From RBG-16-64-43 sp035288225 (GTDB taxonomy: Bacteria; Chloroflexota; Anaerolineae; Anaerolineales; RBG-16-64-43), in the NCBI GenBank assembly GCA_035288225.1, contig DATEAT010000129.1:59471-123470 (forward strand): a stretch of DNA of 64,000 nt, written 5' to 3'. Every line of letters begins with the position of its first letter. Positions within the stretch are counted from its first letter, which is position 1. The position numbers and the translations under genes were made by a program. Below the pieces are notes generated by a model. That model saw only the letters and a program-made list of their open reading frames with translations, did not search any database and was not told where the DNA came from. Below are positions 31,395 through 39,833 of this stretch, piece after piece.

Positions 31395-32608
31395 AGCCAG
31401 TCTCGTACCATCTTGCGGTCGCCGATGTAGATTTCGTTGGGCGAATGGGGATCGAGCGCCCACTTGATGCGTTCGACGCCCTCGGTGATGTCTTTGACGG
31501 TGCCTGAGTAACTCAGGCGGATGTGCCCCTCCATCCCGAACTCCTTGCCCGGCACGGTGACCACCAGCGCCCGCTGCAGCAGGAAGCGCGAGAGCTCCTC
31601 CGATTTCGGATTGTACGCGCGGAAATCGGGCAGGCAATAGAAGGTGCCGCCCGGGCGCACGACACGCACGCCGTCGAAGGCCTTGAGCTGCTCGAGCATC
31701 ACGTTGCGGTTATTCTCGATCGTCAGGCGCAGCGCCTCCACCACGCTCTGCAGGCCAGTCAGCGCGCCTTCGGCCGCCGCCTGCAGCACCTCCGAGGCGC
31801 ACGAGGTGGTCTGCGCCTGGACATTCGTCATGACCTCGACCATCTTGCGATTGGTGACCACCCAGCCGATGCGGAAACCGGTCATGCCGTACAACTTCGA
31901 CACCCCGTTGATGGCGATGACACGCGTGCTTTCGATATCGCGGGTAGTGTATTTGTACGAGGAGGTCGACTGGCGGCCGTCGAATACCAGCTTGTGATAG
32001 ATGTCGTCGGAGATGAGATAGATATTCTTGCGCTCGCAGAACTCGACGATGGCCGCCATGAATTCGTCGGAATACACCACCCCGGAGGGATTGTTGGGCG
32101 AGTTGACGATGATGGCCTTGGTGTAGCTGGTTACCGCGCGCTCGATCTCCTCCATGCGCGGGTGGAACGAGCCGTCTTCCGGCGTGACGATGACCGGCAC
32201 GCCGTAGACCATCTTCACCATCTCCGGGTAGCTCACCCAGTAGGGCGCCAGGATGATGACTTCATCCTGCGGGTTGAGCAGCGTGAAGAGTACGTTGTAG
32301 AGCGACTGCTTCGCGCCGGACGAGACGATCACGTTTTCGGGGGCCACTACGCGGTCGTAATTCTCTTCGGTGTAGCGGATGATGGCTTTCTTGAGCGAGG
32401 GCATGCCGTCGGTCGGCGTGTACTTGATGTCGCCCTCGTTGAGGCGCGCGGCCGAACTGAGGATGGCGGCAATCGGGGCGCGGTTCTTGGGTTCGCCGAT
32501 GCCCAGGTGAATCACCGGCTCGCCGCGTTCGCGCAACAGGCGCGCCTCTTCATTGAGTTCGAGCGTCGGCGATTCGGCGATGGATCGAGCAAGTTGACTG
32601 AGGGTCAT
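31391..32608 (-). CDS. Class I/II aminotransferase, aspartate aminotransferase-like
   Basis: 405 residues from the ATG at 32608, where MTLSQLARSIAESPTLEL matches the usual start of the family; an upstream GTG at 32641 is less likely. A PLP enzyme; the Lys lies in GVSKLYGMTGFRIGW, and NSPNNPSG and the final RLSYSG arginine are intact. Aspartate/oxaloacetate exchange is the likely reaction because it is coupled to pckA, which consumes oxaloacetate. Exact amino acid preference is not proven. Confidence 0.88.
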   Translation of the reverse strand: MTLSQLARSIAESPTLELNEEARLLRERGEPVIHLGIGEPKNRAPIAAILSSAARLNEGDIKYTPTDGMPSLKKAIIRYTEENYDRVVAPENVIVSSGAKQSLYNVLFTLLNPQDEVIILAPYWVSYPEMVKMVYGVPVIVTPEDGSFHPRMEEIERAVTSYTKAIIVNSPNNPSGVVYSDEFMAAIVEFCERKNIYLISDDIYHKLVFDGRQSTSSYKYTTRDIESTRVIAINGVSKLYGMTGFRIGWVVTNRKMVEVMTNVQAQTTSCASEVLQAAAEGALTGLQSVVEALRLTIENNRNVMLEQLKAFDGVRVVRPGGTFYCLPDFRAYNPKSEELSRFLLQRALVVTVPGKEFGMEGHIRLSYSGTVKDITEGVERIKWALDPHSPNEIYIGDRKMVRDWL

Positions 32609-32652
32609 GTCGGAAGGGATCTCCCCATGCGGGCTGTGCACCTCGGATGTCT

Positions 32653-32658
32653 ATTGTA
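32653..32658 (-). promoter_or_regulatory. Possible aminotransferase-pckA -10 box
   Basis: TACAAT on the minus strand with TTGCCA 19 bases upstream (32683-32678), a longer spacer than ideal. Predicted start about 38 bases before the ATG at 32608. Confidence 0.35.
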
Positions 32659-32810
32659 ATCCATCGAGGTGAGGCGATGGCAAGCGACGCGCCTCGAGGC
32701 TCTCGTGTCTTGACAACTTACTCATGACCCGTGGCGTGCGACTCATAGAGTCTTCGTCAGTCTCTTTGACCCGCAGCATCGTTGGGTAGATGTACTGGCG
32801 GGGGGTGGCC

Positions 32811-32835
32811 GCAAATGGGCGCAGCGCCCATTTGC
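32811..32835. repeat. Perfect 12-bp inverted repeat
   Basis: GCAAATGGGCGC, one A, then GCGCCCATTTGC. No T-tract, so not a standard terminator. It lies between the aminotransferase promoter and repeat copy C. Confidence 0.6.
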
Positions 32836-32867
32836 GCGATGGCTGTGACGGCAAGCAGGCTGCTAGA

Positions 32868-33140
32868 AAAGGACCATCGCCTTGGAGCCCCCACCCTCGT
32901 TCCGAGGGCAGGCCCCTGGCCCCTCCCCCGGCGAGTTGGGGCGTCTGCGCGAGGTCGTCAGGCCGGGGGAGGGGAGAGGTCTTAAAGGAGGCGGGGGGCC
33001 AAAGGCCCCCCGCCTCCTTGGGTTGCTCCACCCCCTCTCCGCCAGGTTCTGCATGGCGAACGCAGTTGCGAGGCGGAGAGCCTGCCCTGCAAGGGGGGGC
33101 AGGGGGTGAGGCGGGGGATGGCGTTTCCGCGAGCTGTTAG
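32868..33140. repeat. Long multi-hairpin repeat, copy C
   Basis: Fullest copy. Central 16-bp hairpin at 32985-33019 with loop AAA where copy A has GAA. Ends CAGGGGGTGAGGCGGGGGAT. The remaining gap to 33346 shows short inverted repeats but no gene. Confidence 0.8.
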
Positions 33141-33346
33141 TGCGGGCTGCGTGTCGCCTGGGCATTTCCCTCTCGGGGCACGCCTTGGCGTGGCCTCGCC
33201 GTGGGTCTTCATCAGTTGTCATTGCGAACAGCAGAGCCGCGTGGAGCGGATCAGTGCCCTCCAGCGAACTTGGGGCAGCCTGCGTTCGAGCTCGGACCCT
33301 CCCTCGGCGATGCGCCTTGGCGAGGACCGTGCCCATGCCGCCCGTG

Positions 33347-33377
33347 GACGGGCATGGGAAAGGCATGCTGTGCCCTC
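33347..33377 (-). repeat. Post-stop intergenic motif, copy 3
   Basis: On the minus strand GAGGGCACAGCATGCCTTTC starts 19 bases after the BchI-like gene's stop (17 of 20 match to copy 1), followed by a hairpin of CATGCCCGTCC and its partial complement. Confidence 0.55.
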
Positions 33378-33395
33378 TTCCAGTTGGGTGAGCGA

Positions 33396-34559
33396 CTACG
33401 CGGGCGCGGGGGAGGGTGGCGCCGGCAGCACCTCGTCCATCAGGCTCCTCAGCTCCTGCTCCTCTTCACCCTGGCGAGTGAAGTAGTCGGTGAGGAAGGC
33501 CGAGCGGCGCATGCGCAGCGCGAGGGGCGCCAACGTGCGGATATCTGCGGCCGTCACCGCGTCGCGATTGTCGGCTGCGGCCAGCGCGCGTGCGGCTTCG
33601 AACAGGGCTGCCGATGCGCGGTGCGAGACAATATTGAGGCGCTCGGCCATCTGCAGCGCCAATTCGGCAGTTTCGGCGGGTAGCTTCACGGCGGGCAGCT
33701 TCTCACGTGCCGCCAGGATTTCGCCGTGCATGATTTCGGTCTCCTCGCGGTAGTGTTCGATCACCCCGCGCGGGTTGGATTGGTACGCGCGCACACGCTG
33801 GTAGGCCTCCCAGCGATCGGCGATGCTCGTCACGCCGTGCACGACCACGCGCAACCCGAAGCGGTCGAAGATCTGTGGGCGCAGGATGCCCTCCTCGGGA
33901 TTCATCGAACCGACTAGGACGAAACGCGAGCGGTAGAACGCGGCCAGCGCGCCGCGGCGCACAGTGTACATGCCCTGCGCGGCGGCATCCAGGATGGCGT
34001 CGGTGATGTCGTCGGCGAGCAAGTTGATTTCGTCGACGTAAAGGAAGTTGCGGTCGGCTTGAGCCAAAATCCCCGGGTGCAGGCGATGGCGCTGATGCAA
34101 CGCCGCGCGCTCGTCCAGCCCGCCGATCACATCCGGCAGTTGCGAGTTGAGCGGCAGCTCCATCAGCTTCATTCGATCGCTGAAGGTCAGCGGCTCGCCC
34201 AGCCCGTACTTACGCGCGCAATCCGGGCAGACGGCATCCATTCCGCCGGTCTCGATGTCTTCCGGCAGGCACCCGTAAGGGCACAGGCTGCGCGGCACGG
34301 AAGGCAGGAGCGGGGCCAGGCTGCGCACGGCGGTGGTCTTGCCCGTTCCGCGCGGACCGAGCAGCAGCACGCCGCCCACGGCCGGGTTAATGATGGCCAG
34401 CAGCAACGCCAATTTCATTTCGCCTTCGCCGACGAAGGCCAGGAAGGGGAAGGGCAGGCTCTCGGCCAGCCCGCGGTCGCCCGGCTCGACGGCCGTCAGG
34501 AAGCGCCGAGAGGAGGCAACTTCCAAGAGGTGAGTGATCCCGCGGATGGCCTCGGCCAT
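33396..34559 (-). CDS. Magnesium-chelatase-like AAA+ ATPase (BchI/ChlI family) with Cys4 insertion
   Basis: 387 residues. Walker A LLGPRGTGKTT near 66 and Walker B NFLYVDEINLL with the BchI-type SMNPEEGILRPQIFDRFGL sensor region. Between strands lies an insertion with CPYGC and CPDC (four Cys about 15 residues apart), likely a zinc site. Chlorophyll-pathway partners (BchD, BchH) are not in the window, so a pigment role is not supported; a MoxR-like chaperone or metal-insertase role is equally possible. It starts 5 bases after the thioesterase gene and is last in a seven-gene run. Confidence 0.8.
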   Translation of the reverse strand: MAEAIRGITHLLEVASSRRFLTAVEPGDRGLAESLPFPFLAFVGEGEMKLALLLAIINPAVGGVLLLGPRGTGKTTAVRSLAPLLPSVPRSLCPYGCLPEDIETGGMDAVCPDCARKYGLGEPLTFSDRMKLMELPLNSQLPDVIGGLDERAALHQRHRLHPGILAQADRNFLYVDEINLLADDITDAILDAAAQGMYTVRRGALAAFYRSRFVLVGSMNPEEGILRPQIFDRFGLRVVVHGVTSIADRWEAYQRVRAYQSNPRGVIEHYREETEIMHGEILAAREKLPAVKLPAETAELALQMAERLNIVSHRASAALFEAARALAAADNRDAVTAADIRTLAPLALRMRRSAFLTDYFTRQGEEEQELRSLMDEVLPAPPSPAPA

Positions 34560-34564
34560 GCCGG

Positions 34565-35068
34565 CTACTCCGTCGCGCCTTCAGCCGGTCGTTGCGCGCG
34601 GCGCTGATCCTGGCGCGCCTCGGCTTCCGCAAACTCGCGTTGCTCTTCCGGGGTTTCGAGGAGCAGCATTGGGACAGGCACAGGCCGGCCGGCCGAATCG
34701 AGCGCCACATAGACCAGATGGGCCGTGTTGGTATGGACCCGATTGCCGGTGAGCGGGTTCTCCGCTTCCACCTCCACCCGCACCTCCATCGAGGTGCGCC
34801 CGACGTACGTCAATCGGGAGGTGAGGGTCACCAGATCGCCAATTTGAATCGGATGGCGGAAGCTCATGTTGTCCATGGCCACCGTCACCACCGGGTGCTG
34901 GGCGTGGCGCATGCAGGTGAGCGCACCTGCCTCGTCCACCAGCTTCATCACGATGCCGCCGTGCACGTTGCCGTGCAAGTTGGCATGCTCCAGGCGCATC
35001 ATCTGGCTGAGGGTCACGATCGAATCGCGGATGTGCTTGGCTTCGGGACTAGGGTCGGCCACAGGCAC
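34565..35068 (-). CDS. Acyl-CoA thioesterase, hotdog fold (YciA/ACOT-like)
   Basis: 167 residues from a GTG at 35068 that overlaps the preceding stop (TAGTG). The hotdog core is shown by LEHANLHGNVHGGIVMKLVDE and MDNMSFRHPIQIGDLV. Such enzymes hydrolyse acyl-CoA in the cytoplasm; chain length is unknown. The last 30 residues are Glu/Arg/Gln rich and probably disordered. Confidence 0.85.
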   Translation of the reverse strand: MPVADPSPEAKHIRDSIVTLSQMMRLEHANLHGNVHGGIVMKLVDEAGALTCMRHAQHPVVTVAMDNMSFRHPIQIGDLVTLTSRLTYVGRTSMEVRVEVEAENPLTGNRVHTNTAHLVYVALDSAGRPVPVPMLLLETPEEQREFAEAEARQDQRRAQRPAEGATE

Positions 35069-35448
35069 TAATCCATGTCCGACTGGAGTTCTGAGCGGTC
35101 GCCGGAGTGGAGCAGTTCGGGCATGTCCTCGAGCACGTCGATCACATCATGCGAATACTCGGCCATGAGCGGCGGCAGAGGGGTGGTGGCCGGCACGCGC
35201 ACCCGCGGCTCCTCGGGGTTGGATGGCGGCGGGGGAATGATACGCGGTTGGACCGTGGCCCGCCGCAGGATGCGCCGGTCGTGCGACACCCATCCGACGT
35301 AGCCGCCTTCCAAATTGAAGACGTCGCGTTCGTCGCTGACCCAGCCCACCCAGTCCCCATCCCGGCTGTAGAGATAGGGAAAGATGAGCAGGGCGGCGAA
35401 CTCGCCGCGCGTCGTGTATAGATGCAACGGGGGCACCCGTCGGGTCAT
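35068..35448 (-). CDS. Small protein with YVGWVS repeats
   Basis: 126 residues from the ATG at 35448 (GGGGGAAC upstream); a start at 35472 is weaker. The first half has two related strands, DWVGWVSDERDVFNLEGG and YVGWVSHDRRIL, resembling the four-fold beta flower type of small domain; that assignment is from memory of the pattern. The second half is Pro-rich, then acidic. No signal peptide. It is tightly packed between gtrA-like and thioesterase genes. Confidence 0.6.
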   Translation of the reverse strand: MTRRVPPLHLYTTRGEFAALLIFPYLYSRDGDWVGWVSDERDVFNLEGGYVGWVSHDRRILRRATVQPRIIPPPPSNPEEPRVRVPATTPLPPLMAEYSHDVIDVLEDMPELLHSGDRSELQSDMD

Positions 35449-35458
35449 GTTGTTCCCC

Positions 35459-35908
35459 CTAGCGGACGTCATTGTAAGTCCACAGGCGGTTCGCGACGAA
35501 ATTCCAGATGAGCACTACACCCACGGCGCAGGCCAGCGCCAGGTTATTGCCGAGTTGCTGCGCCGTAAGGGGCCCCCAGCTCGCGGGAAGCCGCTCGGCC
35601 AGCCGAGTCCACGGCGCCCGAAGGAATGCAAAGAGCGGCGTGCGGACGAAAAGCCCGACCAAATTGACCATCGCGAATTGCATCCACTGCCTCGCCACCG
35701 GCTTGCTGCGGGAATCTGGATAGGTCCAATGGCGGTTGAAGATGAAATTGCTGGTGACCGCGGCCGTGAACGAAATCACCGAAGCCACCACCGCGTTGAT
35801 GTTCAGCCACTCCGCCAACAGGTTGAAGGTGCCGAAATCCACGACCGCGCCGATTGCACCGACGACCAGGAAGCGCGTGAAGCGCACGCGTTCGCGCCGC
35901 CAGTCCAT
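35459..35908 (-). CDS. GtrA-family membrane protein
   Basis: 149 residues, four membrane helices. RFLVVGAIGAVVDFGTFNLL and NFIFNRHWTYPDS are typical of GtrA/DPMS-like proteins, which are thought to flip or help transfer lipid-linked sugars. Two bases separate it from the upstream sugar-nucleotide enzyme gene, so both probably act in surface polysaccharide synthesis. Confidence 0.85.
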   Translation of the reverse strand: MDWRRERVRFTRFLVVGAIGAVVDFGTFNLLAEWLNINAVVASVISFTAAVTSNFIFNRHWTYPDSRSKPVARQWMQFAMVNLVGLFVRTPLFAFLRAPWTRLAERLPASWGPLTAQQLGNNLALACAVGVVLIWNFVANRLWTYNDVR

Positions 35909-35910
35909 GC

Positions 35911-36870
35911 TCAGCGGAGCCCCATCCGGCCCGCAAAGGAGGCCAGCGTAGCTTGCAGCCCGCGGTCAAGATCCACCTGCGGCTGCCAGCCCAATATTCC
36001 GCGCGCCCGCGAGATGTCGGGTTGGCGGCGCTGCGGGTCATCCTCGCCGCGCCGGTCCGCCAGATAGGTGATGGAGCTGCGCCCGCCGCTGAGAAGAGCG
36101 ATGCGCTCGGCGAAGTCGCGGATGCTGATCTCCGACGGATTGCCCAGATTGACCGGCAGGTGCTCATCGGAGAGCAACAAGCGCAGGATACCATCCACCA
36201 AATCGTCGACATAGCAAAAGGAGCGCGTCTGCAACCCGTCGCCGTAGACGGTAAGCGGCTCGCCGCGCAAGGCCTGACCCACCAGGTTGGGCACGACCCG
36301 TCCGTCGTCGAGGCGCATGCGTGGGCCGTAGGTGTTGAAGATGCGTGCAATGCGCGTGTCAACCCCGTGGTGGCCGTGGTAAGCCATGGTGATGGCTTCG
36401 GCGAAGCGCTTGGCCTCGTCGTACATCGAGCGCGGCCCCACCGGGTTGACGTGCCCAAAGTAGGTTTCGCGCTGCGGATGCTCCAGGGGATCGCCATAGA
36501 TCTCGGAGGTGGAGGCCAACAGGAAGCGCGCCTGCTGCGCGCGAGCCACGCCCAGCGCATTGTGCGTCCCCAGCGCGCCGGCCTTGAGCGTTTGAATCGG
36601 CAGGTTGGGATAGCCAAACGGGCTGTGCGGATTCGGGCTGGCCGGTGAGGCGAAATGCATCACCGCCTCCACCCGGCCGGGAATGTAGATGTAGTTCGAA
36701 ACGTCGTGGCGGATGAATAGAAAGCGGTCGTGTCCGGCCAGGTGAGCGATATTCTCAGGCGAGCCGGTGACGAAGTTGTCGAGGCCGACAACGCTGTGGC
36801 CCTCGGCCAGAAGCCGGTCGCACAAGTGCGACCCGATGAAACCCGCAGCCCCGGTGAGCAGTACTCGCAT
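35911..36870 (-). CDS. NAD-dependent epimerase/dehydratase, UDP-glucuronate decarboxylase-like
   Basis: 319 residues, extended short-chain dehydrogenase fold. GAAGFIGSHLCD binds NAD; STSEIYGDPLEHPQ and GPRSMYDEAKRFAE carry the catalytic Thr/Ser, Tyr and Lys; the LEHPQxExYxGxVNPxGPRS pattern is that of UDP-glucuronate decarboxylase (UDP-xylose synthase). The substrate is thus inferred, not proven. It heads the glycan part of the run. Confidence 0.87.
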   Translation of the reverse strand: MRVLLTGAAGFIGSHLCDRLLAEGHSVVGLDNFVTGSPENIAHLAGHDRFLFIRHDVSNYIYIPGRVEAVMHFASPASPNPHSPFGYPNLPIQTLKAGALGTHNALGVARAQQARFLLASTSEIYGDPLEHPQRETYFGHVNPVGPRSMYDEAKRFAEAITMAYHGHHGVDTRIARIFNTYGPRMRLDDGRVVPNLVGQALRGEPLTVYGDGLQTRSFCYVDDLVDGILRLLLSDEHLPVNLGNPSEISIRDFAERIALLSGGRSSITYLADRRGEDDPQRRQPDISRARGILGWQPQVDLDRGLQATLASFAGRMGLR

Positions 36871-36933
36871 GCATTCTCCGAACGAGGGAAGTGGGAGAGC
36901 GTGGGTTCGCTCTGGCTCCGCAATGATACTTCA

Positions 36934-38586
36934 TTATCTCCAATCGACAGCGGTCACCCGGCCGCTGGCCGTGAGCGGTTGTGCCAGACCGGTCGACACC
37001 TCTACCACCCACGCGTCCCCGCGATAGACGAACGCCAGGTGAGTGCCCTGCGGCGACCACGCCACCTGCTGGGCCTCCAGGCCTCCCTCGCCTTCGCTCG
37101 GGAAGACGGCCCGGGCATTGCTCCCATCCAGATCCATCACCATCAGCCGGTAACTGCTGCTATCGCTTTCGAGAGGTTGCAGGGCCTGCAGGAAGGCCAC
37201 TTGGGCCACCTCGCCGCTGGCTGCCTCGCCGAGCGGCGAGACGACAGGGCTCGCAAACATCCCCACCCGCGGACGGAGTGTGAGCGAGGCGCCGCCCGCG
37301 ATCGGGATGGCGACCAGATCGAACGCCGGCGAGGATTCCGGGATTTCAAGGCCCAGCGGCGCGCCGTGGGCGACGGAGTATATGAAGCGCCCGTCGGGGG
37401 ACCAGCTCAGCCCTGGCATCCACACCCAATCGGTGGTGCTGACATAAGGCGTGACGGGGTACGAGGCGAGCGTGCGACCGGTGCGGCCGTCGATCACCCC
37501 GATGCCATCCGGGCGGCGGTAGGCCAAGCTCTCGCCCTGGGGAGACCACACGAAAGATGTGCCCCACCATCCATAGCGGCCGCCAACCTGGGGCGGCAAC
37601 ACCTGCTGCGGAGAGGCGGGTTGGCCGGCAACGCCAATGGAGACAACGCGCAGGTCGTTGTTCGCCTTCCACCCGGGAGCGGCCTGGCTTGGCTCAACGG
37701 TCGAAAGCGCAATGGCCAATGGCAGCTCGGGTGACCACCCAACCGGATGAACTACGTTTGCAGCGCCAAGGGCGAGCGGTACCCCGGGGGCCTGCGTTGA
37801 ATAGAGCCAGAGCGCGTTCAGGCCGCTCTCGGCCGCGCGCGAGGCCACGAGCCACGTGCCGTCCGGCGCAAGAGAAAAGACGCGCCCATCCAGATCGCCG
37901 GTGATGGCCACCGCGGTTCGTTCCCGGGAACTCCCGCTCATTACCCAGGCCGAGCCCATTTCGAGATATGCCAACCTGCCCGCCAGGCTGATCGTCGCGG
38001 TTTGGTTCTGCGCGCCCGCCAGGACGATCTCGGGCACGGGTGCCTCGACCACGACTTGCCGCACGGGTGATCGCGAGACTTCCTGCCCGTCTTCAAGCCG
38101 CACGCGGTAGGTCACTTCCTCAAGACCATTGCGCCCGGCCTGCAGCAGGCGTTGAGTTCCCGCCGGGAGCATCTCGCTGCGAACCGTCTGTTGAGTGTAA
38201 GGCACAGTGGCGCGCTCGATCTCGAATTCCTCGACGACTCGCACAATCACTATTTCACTTGCCGCCGAAGCCAGCGCATAGAGCGGCGGCGATACACGGT
38301 CGAGGGCTCCGAGCTGCAGGCCGGCCTGGGCCAGGGCCTGCGCGATGGTGGTTCCGCCTTCGACCCGCACCGAGTGCTGCGAGCCATCCGCGTGAATACT
38401 CACCTCGAGCGGAACGAGGGTCACCTGCGGTCCGGCGCATGCGGCCAGGGCGGCGATCAGCAGACACGCGATGGTCCGACGCGTGGGGCTTGCGTGCGAG
38501 CGGCGAGCGCGCGCGCGTGTGCCGAGATTCCGGCGGAGTTGGGGGTGCACGGACGATTGCGGAGAGTGCCTTGGTATAATTGCCAT
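36934..38586 (-). CDS. Lipoprotein with DUF348 and G5 domains plus beta-propeller
   Basis: About 550 residues from the ATG at 38586. A basic stretch precedes a signal with lipobox LIAALAACAG; a later GTG may be the true start. A DUF348-like domain (about 55-110) and a G5 domain (about 110-180, with TVPYTQQTVRSEMLPAG and YRVRLEDGQEVSRS) follow, as in cell-wall RpfB-type proteins. The rest is a PD40 beta-propeller (SPQGESLAY, SPDGRFIYS, SPQGTHLAF). It lacks a lytic domain. Likely a surface protein binding wall glycan; a partner enzyme is unknown. Confidence 0.75.
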   Translation of the reverse strand: MAIIPRHSPQSSVHPQLRRNLGTRARARRSHASPTRRTIACLLIAALAACAGPQVTLVPLEVSIHADGSQHSVRVEGGTTIAQALAQAGLQLGALDRVSPPLYALASAASEIVIVRVVEEFEIERATVPYTQQTVRSEMLPAGTQRLLQAGRNGLEEVTYRVRLEDGQEVSRSPVRQVVVEAPVPEIVLAGAQNQTATISLAGRLAYLEMGSAWVMSGSSRERTAVAITGDLDGRVFSLAPDGTWLVASRAAESGLNALWLYSTQAPGVPLALGAANVVHPVGWSPELPLAIALSTVEPSQAAPGWKANNDLRVVSIGVAGQPASPQQVLPPQVGGRYGWWGTSFVWSPQGESLAYRRPDGIGVIDGRTGRTLASYPVTPYVSTTDWVWMPGLSWSPDGRFIYSVAHGAPLGLEIPESSPAFDLVAIPIAGGASLTLRPRVGMFASPVVSPLGEAASGEVAQVAFLQALQPLESDSSSYRLMVMDLDGSNARAVFPSEGEGGLEAQQVAWSPQGTHLAFVYRGDAWVVEVSTGLAQPLTASGRVTAVDWR

Positions 38587-38627
38587 TTGAGTTGTCGGAC
38601 GCCGGCCTGGCCGCGCGCGCAAAATGT

Positions 38628-39200
38628 CTAGCGCAGCTCGCCGCGGATGGCGATCTGCCCCTGAGCCACCAGCACTTCTTGCACCTGGAACCCGGTCGCC
38701 AGGCTCGCGACCTCACCGGTCAACACCTCCGACAGCGCCTGAGAAAGGGCGGACATCGATTGGGCCGGCAGTTGCAGCGGTCCCACCTGGAGCGTGTCGA
38801 TTTCCAGTGTCAGCCGCGCCGCATCCGAGACTAGCGGCCGCAATACGACCAGCGCCGAAGCCGATAGATCGGCCGCCTCCAACGTGCCATACAAGGATAT
38901 GGCGCCCTGGTCGAGGATGACGTGCACCGATCTAAGTCGACTCTGGGGTTGCGCCGAAAGCCGCAGGTTGAGGAAATCCGTCAGTTGCTCTTGGGTGAAG
39001 ATAACGATGATCTGCCCGCCGGCAGATTGCGCGATGGCATCGCGCCAGGCCTGTTCGACGAACGGGACTTCGCTGGCCCCGGGCGTCGGGGTGGGGGGCG
39101 GCTGAGGGCCCCCCAGGTAAAGCGTACAGGCCGCCAGACCCAAGACCGGCAGGCCTAGCAAAATCCGCTTGAGAGATAGACACAGGGGGCGTATCATCAA
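38628..39200 (-). CDS. Small lipoprotein of unknown function
   Basis: 190 residues. Lipobox GLAAC at about residue 25, a short Pro/Thr linker, then a domain with FTQEQLTDFLNLRLSA and several amphipathic strands (VHVILDQGAISLYGTL). This pattern recalls LmeA/DUF2993 or YpmS-type lipid-binding proteins, but I cannot confirm it. First gene of the minus-strand run; the next gene starts 41 bases later. Confidence 0.65.
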   Translation of the reverse strand: MMIRPLCLSLKRILLGLPVLGLAACTLYLGGPQPPPTPTPGASEVPFVEQAWRDAIAQSAGGQIIVIFTQEQLTDFLNLRLSAQPQSRLRSVHVILDQGAISLYGTLEAADLSASALVVLRPLVSDAARLTLEIDTLQVGPLQLPAQSMSALSQALSEVLTGEVASLATGFQVQEVLVAQGQIAIRGELR

Positions 39201-39239
39201 CCGCAGCCGTTACATGAATCGTGCCCTGGGGCGAGCCGG

Positions 39240-39245
39240 ATTATA
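39240..39245 (-). promoter_or_regulatory. -10 box for the seven-gene minus-strand run
   Basis: TATAAT on the minus strand, predicted start near 39233, leader about 33 bases to the ATG at 39200. It overlaps the region just before scpB on the other strand. No clear -35. Confidence 0.4.
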
Positions 39246-39247
39246 GC

Positions 39248-39829
39248 ATGTCGACGAATCCTGAATCGAACGGGAGCCTTCCCCTCAGCGCGCAGTTGGA
39301 GAGCCTGCTCTTTGTGACCGCGGAGCCGGCACCCCTGGCCACACTGGCGGAGGCGCTGGCGGTGACGCGCGCCGAGGTTGAGTCCGCGCTGCGGACCCTG
39401 ACCGAGGAATACGCTCAGCGCGGGCTGCAGATCCTGCGCATCGGCGATCGTATCCATCTCACGACCTCCCCCCGCGCGGCAGCCGTAGTCGAGAAGTTTC
39501 TTGGGCTGGGGCACACCACCAGCCTGAGCAAGGCCGCGCTCGAGACTCTGGCCATCCTGGCCTACCGCCAGCCGTTGACCCGGCCTCAGGTCGACGCAAT
39601 CCGCGGCGTCAACTGCGACAGCGTCTTACAGAGCCTGCTGGCCAAGGGGTTGGTTGAGGAGATTGGACGCACCGAGGGACCGGGGCGGCCCATCTTGTAT
39701 GGTCTGACGACCACAGCACTGCAGCACTTTGGGCTTTCGTCGGTTGAGGACTTGCCTCCGCTGGAGATCGAACAGGCACCGCCGATGCCGGCTGAACCCG
39801 CGGCGCCCGAGACCGTCCTGAAGGGCTGA
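39248..39829 (+). CDS. scpB: Segregation and condensation protein ScpB
   Basis: 193 residues. ScpB is the winged-helix kleisin-partner subunit of the Smc-ScpA-ScpB condensin. Typical blocks: LESLLFVTAEPAPLATLAEAL, SKAALETLAILAYRQPLTRPQ, DAIRGVNCDSVLQSLL and GRPILYGLT. ScpA is not adjacent here, unlike in many genomes. Four bases separate it from the pseudouridine synthase gene, a common pairing. Confidence 0.93.
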   Translation: MSTNPESNGSLPLSAQLESLLFVTAEPAPLATLAEALAVTRAEVESALRTLTEEYAQRGLQILRIGDRIHLTTSPRAAAVVEKFLGLGHTTSLSKAALETLAILAYRQPLTRPQVDAIRGVNCDSVLQSLLAKGLVEEIGRTEGPGRPILYGLTTTALQHFGLSSVEDLPPLEIEQAPPMPAEPAAPETVLKG

Positions 39830-39833
39830 CGCA

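Noticed and set aside
31395..31637. N-terminal extension of pckA
   Set aside because: Lies within the aminotransferase gene in another phase; the ATG at 31394 gives the normal protein.
33106..33486. 126-residue plus-strand ORF after repeat copy C
   Set aside because: Starts in the repeat and ends antisense to the BchI-like gene; no motif or ribosome-binding site.
38575..38580. Plus-strand TATAAT as a promoter
   Set aside because: It points into two minus-strand genes and no plus-strand gene follows before 39248; probably chance.
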